From: Pseudomonadota bacterium
GTDB taxonomy: Bacteria; Pseudomonadota; Gammaproteobacteria; Steroidobacterales; Steroidobacteraceae
DNA: 9,543 bases
Assembly: GCA_021817875.1 (NCBI GenBank)
Contig: JAKAFQ010000127.1
Location: forward strand, 1-9,543
Direction of reading: 5' to 3'
Each line of letters begins with the position of its first letter. Within the stretch, counting starts at the first letter, position 1. The notes beneath the pieces are model-generated. The model was not told the DNA's origin. It saw nothing but the letters and a program-made list of their open reading frames with translations, and did not search any database. Positions 6,013 to 9,543 of the stretch are shown in pieces. Both the position numbers and the translations under genes were made by a program.

Positions 6013-7082
6013 GCCCGCCGGTCCGGCTGCTGTTCGTCGACCGCGACGGCACGCTCGTCGAAGAACCGCCCGATCATCAGGTCGATGCGCTCGAGAAGGT
6101 GCGCTTCATGCCCGGGGTGTTCGCCGCGCTCGCCACCCTGAGGCGCCGCGGTTACCGGCTCGTCATGGTCACCAACCAGGACGGACTCGGCACCGCGTCA
6201 TTCCCCCACGCAACCTTCGAGACGCCGCAGCAGTTCATCCTCGAAACGTTTCGTTCCCAGGGTATCGAGTTCGATGCGGTGTTCGTCTGCCCGCACACCC
6301 CGGGAGACGGCTGCGAGTGTCGCAAACCCGGCACCGCGCTGGTGCGCGAGTACATCCGCGCCCACGGCGTCGACCTGGCCTCGAGCGCGGTGATCGGAGA
6401 CCGCGAGACCGATCTCGAGTTCGCCAGAAACCTCGGCGTCAGGGGCCTGCGCGTGCGCCGCGACGGCACGGACGGGGAGACCTGGCCGGCGGTCGTGCAG
6501 ACCTTGAGCGCACGCCGCGCCCAGGTGCGACGCCACACGCAGGAGACCGACATCCACGCGAGCGTCAACCTCGATGCGACCGCGCCGGTGAGCATCGCCA
6601 CCGGCATCGGATTCTTCGATCACATGCTCGAGCAGCTGGCCCGGCACGGCGGTTTCGCGCTCGAGCTGTCCTGCCAGGGCGACCTGCACATCGATGAGCA
6701 CCACACCGTGGAGGACTGCGCCCTGGCGCTCGGCGAGGCGCTGCGGCGGGCGCTCGGCACCAAACTCGGCATCGCCCGCTACGGCTTCCTGCTGCCGATG
6801 GACGAGGCCCAGGCCCGGGTGGCCCTCGATCTGTCCGGGCGCGCCTGCTGCCAGTTCTCCGGCCAATTCAACCGCGAGACCGTCGGCGGTCTGCCCACCG
6901 AGCTGGTGCCGCACTTCTTCCGCTCCCTGGCCGATGCGCTCGGGGCGGCGATTCACGTCAGCGTGACCGGAGAGAACAGCCATCACATGATCGAGGGGTG
7001 CTTCAAGGGCGTCGGCCGGGCGCTGCGCCAGGCCGTGCACCGCGAGGGCGAGGAGTTGCCGAGCACCAAGGGCGTGCTGTGA
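6009..7082 (+). CDS. hisB: Bifunctional histidinol-phosphatase / imidazoleglycerol-phosphate dehydratase
   Basis: A 357-residue fusion like E. coli HisB (355). The N-terminal HAD phosphatase (about 1-165) removes phosphate from histidinol phosphate: nucleophile D11 and acid/base D13 in FVDRDGTL, the structural zinc loop C94-x-H96 and C102-x-C104, and IGDRETD (129-135). The C-terminal dehydratase (about 180-357) converts imidazole glycerol phosphate to imidazole acetol phosphate: metal-binding motifs FFDHMLEQLARHGG (202-215), DEHHTVED (229-236) and ENSHHMIEG (322-330). The fused form is typical of gammaproteobacteria. Start: GTG 6009 has GGAGG seven bases upstream and overlaps the hisC stop as GTGA; an earlier GTG at 6003 is only one base from that site and is rejected. 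It overlaps hisH by 4 nt. Confidence 0.97.
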   Translation: MSPPVRLLFVDRDGTLVEEPPDHQVDALEKVRFMPGVFAALATLRRRGYRLVMVTNQDGLGTASFPHATFETPQQFILETFRSQGIEFDAVFVCPHTPGDGCECRKPGTALVREYIRAHGVDLASSAVIGDRETDLEFARNLGVRGLRVRRDGTDGETWPAVVQTLSARRAQVRRHTQETDIHASVNLDATAPVSIATGIGFFDHMLEQLARHGGFALELSCQGDLHIDEHHTVEDCALALGEALRRALGTKLGIARYGFLLPMDEAQARVALDLSGRACCQFSGQFNRETVGGLPTELVPHFFRSLADALGAAIHVSVTGENSHHMIEGCFKGVGRALRQAVHREGEELPSTKGVL

Positions 7083-7672
7083 GCGGGACGGTGATCATCG
7101 ACAGCGGCGGCGCCAACCTCGCCTCGCTCCAATACGCGTTCGAGCGCCTGGGCGCCGAGACACACATCACGGCCGATGCGCAGCAGATCGCCGCCGCCGA
7201 GCGCATCGTGCTGCCCGGCGTCGGCTGCGCGGCGGACGCCATGCAGCGGCTGCGGCGCAGCGCAATCGCAGCGCTCCTGCCATCGCTCACCCAGCCGGTG
7301 CTCGGCATCTGCCTGGGCATGCAGCTGCTGTTTGAGCGCTCGGAGGAAGGCCCGACGGACTGCCTCGGCATCCTGCCCGGCGAGGCGCGGCGCCTCGAGC
7401 CGGCCGCTGGCCGCCCGGTGCCGCACATGGGCTGGAATCAGCTCGAGACCACGCGGCCCGATCCGCTGCTCGAGGGCATCGGGCCCGGCGCGTATTTCTA
7501 CTTCGTGCACAGCTATGCGCTGCCGGTCTGCGAGCTGACACTCGCCCCGGTGCACTACGGCGCGGCACTCTCGGCGGTGGTGCGCCGCGGCAACTTCTGG
7601 GGCGTGCAGTTTCATCCGGAGCGCTCGGCCGCAAGCGGCGCGCGGCTGCTCCATAACTTTCTCGGCCTGTAA
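7079..7672 (+). CDS. hisH: Imidazole glycerol phosphate synthase, glutamine amidotransferase subunit
   Basis: Class I glutaminase that supplies ammonia to HisF in the IGP synthase heterodimer. The 197-residue protein has the nucleophile C78 in the elbow LGICLGMQLLF (75-85) and the rest of the triad H179 and E181 in QFHPERS, one residue offset from E. coli (77/178/180). The interface/oxyanion region PHMGWNQ (115-121) and FVHSYAL (142-148) are also seen. The start is GTG 7079, overlapping the hisB stop as GTGA, with AAGGG about six bases upstream; the N-terminus VIIDSGGANLASL matches the family. hisA follows after only 2 nt. The partner hisF is one gene further on. Confidence 0.96.
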   Translation: MSGTVIIDSGGANLASLQYAFERLGAETHITADAQQIAAAERIVLPGVGCAADAMQRLRRSAIAALLPSLTQPVLGICLGMQLLFERSEEGPTDCLGILPGEARRLEPAAGRPVPHMGWNQLETTRPDPLLEGIGPGAYFYFVHSYALPVCELTLAPVHYGAALSAVVRRGNFWGVQFHPERSAASGARLLHNFLGL

Positions 7673-7674
7673 CC

Positions 7675-8427
7675 ATGTTACTCATTCCCGCCATCGATCT
7701 GCGCCGCGGCCGCTGTGTCCGGCTGTTCCAGGGCGATTTCGACGCCGAGACACGCTATGGGTACGAGCCGCTCGAGCTGCTCGCGCGGTACCGCTCGCTC
7801 GGAGCCCTGTGGCTGCACGTCGTCGATCTCGACGGGGCGCGCGACGGCGTGCTCGCCAACCGCGAGGTCATCGCCGCTCTGGCGGCCGAGGGCGGCATCC
7901 ACCTGCAGGTCGGCGGCGGGGTGCGCGATGCCGGCACGATCGAGGATCTGCTCGCCGCCGGCATCGAGCGCGTGGTGATCGGCAGCGCCGCGGTCGAGCG
8001 GCCGCGCGAGGTGAGCGGCTGGATCGAGCGCTTCGGCGCCGACCGGATCTGCCTGGCGCTCGATGTGCGGGTCGATGAGCGGGGCGAACCGCAGGTGCGC
8101 ACGCGCGGCTGGCGAGAGGCCGGTGCGCGCAGTCTGTGGGAGGTCCTGGCGTCGTATCGGCCGGACAGTATCCGCCACGTGCTGTGCACCGACATCGCGC
8201 GCGACGGGGCGCTCGCCGGTCCGAACTTCGGCCTGTACAGCACCGCCGTCGCCCGTTTCCCCGGCATTGCCTGGCAGGCCTCGGGCGGCGTGCGCGATGC
8301 CGGCGACCTGCACAGCCTCGCCGCGATCGGCGTCGCCGCCGCGATCAGCGGCAAGGCGCTGCTCGAACAGCGGATCACTCCCGAGGAGCTACGACCATTC
8401 TTGCCCGACGCATCATCCCCTGCCTAG
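7675..8427 (+). CDS. hisA: ProFAR isomerase (phosphoribosylformimino-AICAR-P isomerase)
   Basis: A (beta/alpha)8-barrel enzyme that opens the ribose of ProFAR to give PRFAR. The 250-residue product shows catalytic D8 in [14 protein letters not shown], and the barrel phosphate and active-site segments VVDLDGA (49-55), [12 protein letters not shown] (78-89), LALDVRVD (127-134), [10 protein letters not shown] (171-180) and [12 protein letters not shown] (201-212). The two similar GGVRD segments reflect the known two-fold repeat of half-barrels. ATG 7675 begins 2 nt after the hisH stop and I see no clear Shine-Dalgarno, so it probably depends on ribosomes finishing hisH. The last 31 nt overlap hisF in another frame. 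Confidence 0.96.
   Translation: MLLIPAIDLRRGRCVRLFQGDFDAETRYGYEPLELLARYRSLGALWLHVVDLDGARDGVLANREVIAALAAEGGIHLQVGGGVRDAGTIEDLLAAGIERVVIGSAAVERPREVSGWIERFGADRICLALDVRVDERGEPQVRTRGWREAGARSLWEVLASYRPDSIRHVLCTDIARDGALAGPNFGLYSTAVARFPGIAWQASGGVRDAGDLHSLAAIGVAAAISGKALLEQRITPEELRPFLPDASSPA
8383..8399 (+). promoter_or_regulatory. hisF ribosome binding site and ATT start codon
   Basis: GAGGAG (8383-8388) is followed by eight bases and then ATT (8397-8399), inside the 3' end of hisA. ATT aligns exactly with the conserved first methionine of HisF ([11 protein letters not shown]). No in-frame ATG, GTG or TTG lies close upstream, and the first downstream ones (GTG 8457, ATG 8493) would delete the catalytic D11. 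The strong, well-placed site supports initiation at ATT. Confidence 0.75.
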
Positions 8428-9164
8428 ACGTCCGCGACGGCCAGGTCGTCAAGGGCGTGCGCTTCCGCGATCATCGGGTCGTGGGGCAGATCATGGAGCT
8501 CGCCGCGCGCTACCGCGACGAGGGAGCCGACGAGCTCGTGTTCTATGACATCACGGCGAGTCCCGAGGGCCGCTCGGTCGATCGAAGCTGGGTACAGCGC
8601 GTGGCCCGCGTGCTCGATATTCCCTTCTGCGTCGCCGGCGGCATCCGCACGGTCGCCGACGCCGAGGCGGTGTTGAATGCCGGGGCCGAGAAGGTCTCGG
8701 TCAACTCCCCGGCCCTCGCCGATCCGGACCTGATCGATGCGCTCAGCCGCCGGTTCGGTTCGCAGTGCGTGGTGATCGGGATCGACAGCCGCCGCACCGC
8801 CGAGGGATACCGCGCCTTCCAGTTCGCCGGCGATCCGGCCCGCACCCGCGAGTCGGGGCGGGACGTATTCGAGTGGGTGCGCGAAGCCCAGGAGCGCGGC
8901 GCCGGGGAGATCGTGCTCAACTGCATGGGCAGCGACGGTGTGCGCCGCGGCTACGACATCGAGCAGCTGCGCGCCGTGCGCCGCGTCTGTCAGGTGCCGC
9001 TCGTCGCCTCGGGCGGCGCCGGTGAGATCGCGCACTTCGAGGCCGTGTTCCGCGAAGCCGGCGTCGATGCCGCGCTCGCCGCCAGCGTGTTTCACGGCGG
9101 CGCCATCGCCATCCCCGCTCTGAAGCGCGAGCTGCGCTCGGCGGGCATCGAGGTGCGGCCGTGA
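8397..9164 (+). CDS. hisF: Imidazole glycerol phosphate synthase, cyclase subunit (ATT start)
   Basis: A (beta/alpha)8-barrel subunit that uses ammonia from HisH to convert PRFAR to imidazole glycerol phosphate and AICAR. Counting from ATT 8397 gives 255 residues with catalytic D11 ([10 protein letters not shown]) and D130 (VVIGIDSR), exactly the family numbering. Also visible are [10 protein letters not shown] (18-27), [10 protein letters not shown] (49-58), CVAGGIRT (78-85), VNSPALADP (102-110), [14 protein letters not shown] (168-181), ASGGAGE (204-210) and AASVFHGG (228-235). It overlaps hisA by 31 nt and hisIE by 4 nt. The oddity is the start codon: no standard start fits the conserved N-terminus, whereas ATT does and has a strong GAGGAG eight bases upstream. 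A base error in the assembly (ATG read as ATT) is the main alternative. Confidence 0.95.
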   Translation: MLARRIIPCLDVRDGQVVKGVRFRDHRVVGQIMELAARYRDEGADELVFYDITASPEGRSVDRSWVQRVARVLDIPFCVAGGIRTVADAEAVLNAGAEKVSVNSPALADPDLIDALSRRFGSQCVVIGIDSRRTAEGYRAFQFAGDPARTRESGRDVFEWVREAQERGAGEIVLNCMGSDGVRRGYDIEQLRAVRRVCQVPLVASGGAGEIAHFEAVFREAGVDAALAASVFHGGAIAIPALKRELRSAGIEVRP

Positions 9165-9543
9165 GTCCGGTGCGCGCCCCCGGGGAGCCGCTCGGCGCCG
9201 CGGACATCGAGCGGCTCGATTTCGAGAAAACCGGCGGACTGTTGCCGGCCGTGGTGCAGGACGGCGAGGGCACGGTGCTGATGCTCGGCTACATGAATCG
9301 CGAGGCGCTGCGCGAGAGCTTCGCGCGGCGCCGGGTCGTGTTCTTCAGCCGCAGCCGCGGGCGGCTGTGGGAAAAGGGCGAGACCTCCGGCAACACGCTC
9401 GATCTGCTCTCGGTGCGCACCGACTGTGACCGCGACACCCTGCTCGTCACGGCCCGGCCGCGTGGCCCGGTGTGCCACCTCGGCACGGCCACCTGCTTCG
9501 GCGATGCGCCGGCGGCCGACCGGCCCCTGGCGTTCCTGAGCGA
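9161..9543 (+). CDS. hisI: Phosphoribosyl-AMP cyclohydrolase, N-terminal part of a probable HisIE; 3' end outside the window
   Basis: Hydrolyses the purine ring of phosphoribosyl-AMP (third pathway step). The 127 visible residues include a full HisI domain: [15 protein letters not shown] (19-33), [12 protein letters not shown] (39-50), [18 protein letters not shown] (61-78), magnesium aspartates D88, D90 and D92 with zinc ligand C89 in TDCDRDTLL, and zinc ligands C105 and C112 ([11 protein letters not shown]). The chain continues through [15 protein letters not shown] with no stop, which resembles the linker to the HisE pyrophosphohydrolase domain of bifunctional HisIE, so fusion is inferred but not seen. 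GTG 9161 overlaps the hisF stop (GTGA) and has GAGGTG five bases upstream. Confidence 0.93.
   Translation, partial: MSPVRAPGEPLGAADIERLDFEKTGGLLPAVVQDGEGTVLMLGYMNREALRESFARRRVVFFSRSRGRLWEKGETSGNTLDLLSVRTDCDRDTLLVTARPRGPVCHLGTATCFGDAPAADRPLAFLS

Noticed and set aside
8136..8396. Upstream extension of the hisF frame from GTG 8136, or a hisA-hisF fusion
   Set aside because: The translated extension is Arg-rich hisA antiframe with no HisF similarity, and hisA is intact in its own frame with its own stop at 8425-8427.
1..9543. Search for an undescribed multi-gene system (defence, mobile element, secondary metabolism)
   Set aside because: Every substantial coding region is accounted for by methionine and histidine biosynthesis; only the regulatory features are unusual.

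Overview
The window comes from a very GC-rich bacterium, most likely a gammaproteobacterium of the Xanthomonadales/Lysobacterales sort. The evidence is a succinyl-type MetX followed by a cystathionine gamma-synthase, a bifunctional HisB (phosphatase plus dehydratase), a HisI whose sequence runs on toward a HisE domain, and a TrpR-related (YerC/YecD-type) regulator heading the histidine operon. The taxonomic call is inference from gene content only.

Left side (1-2140, minus strand) is a methionine module. A promoter at 2111-2140 places transcription start right at the edge of a SAM-I (S-box) riboswitch aptamer (1980-2102). A roughly 110-nt expression platform follows, ending in a hairpin that buries the Shine-Dalgarno of metX (homoserine O-acyltransferase, probably succinyl-CoA type, 834-1865). 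A 24-nt gap separates metX from metB (cystathionine gamma-synthase, starts at 809 and runs off the left edge). The two enzymes activate homoserine and condense it with cysteine, so control by S-adenosylmethionine is the expected end-product feedback.

Middle (2141-2323) is the divergent intergenic region. Most of it is GC-rich filler, but immediately before the histidine operon there is an AT-rich 18-bp palindrome (2287-2304) with the same architecture as the classical E. coli trp operator (CTAGT-2 bp-ACTAG).

Right side (2324-9543, plus strand) is a complete-looking histidine operon: TrpR-related regulator, hisG, hisD, hisC, hisB, hisH, hisA, hisF and hisIE (cut by the right edge). Genes overlap by 4, 8 or 31 nt or are 2-14 nt apart, so they are surely co-transcribed and probably translationally coupled. 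All key catalytic residues that could be checked are present. Together they encode all steps from PRPP and ATP to histidine (HisE activity expected just past the edge).

The enzymes are ordinary. The items worth attention are regulatory: (i) hisF has no ATG/GTG/TTG at its conserved N-terminus and appears to start at ATT (8397) behind a strong Shine-Dalgarno; (ii) the TrpR-type operator next to a TrpR-related gene suggests an autoregulated histidine repressor; (iii) the SAM-I riboswitch appears to act on translation, with a visible sequestor and a possible anti-sequestor pairing. I saw no mobile elements, CRISPR arrays, tRNA or rRNA genes.
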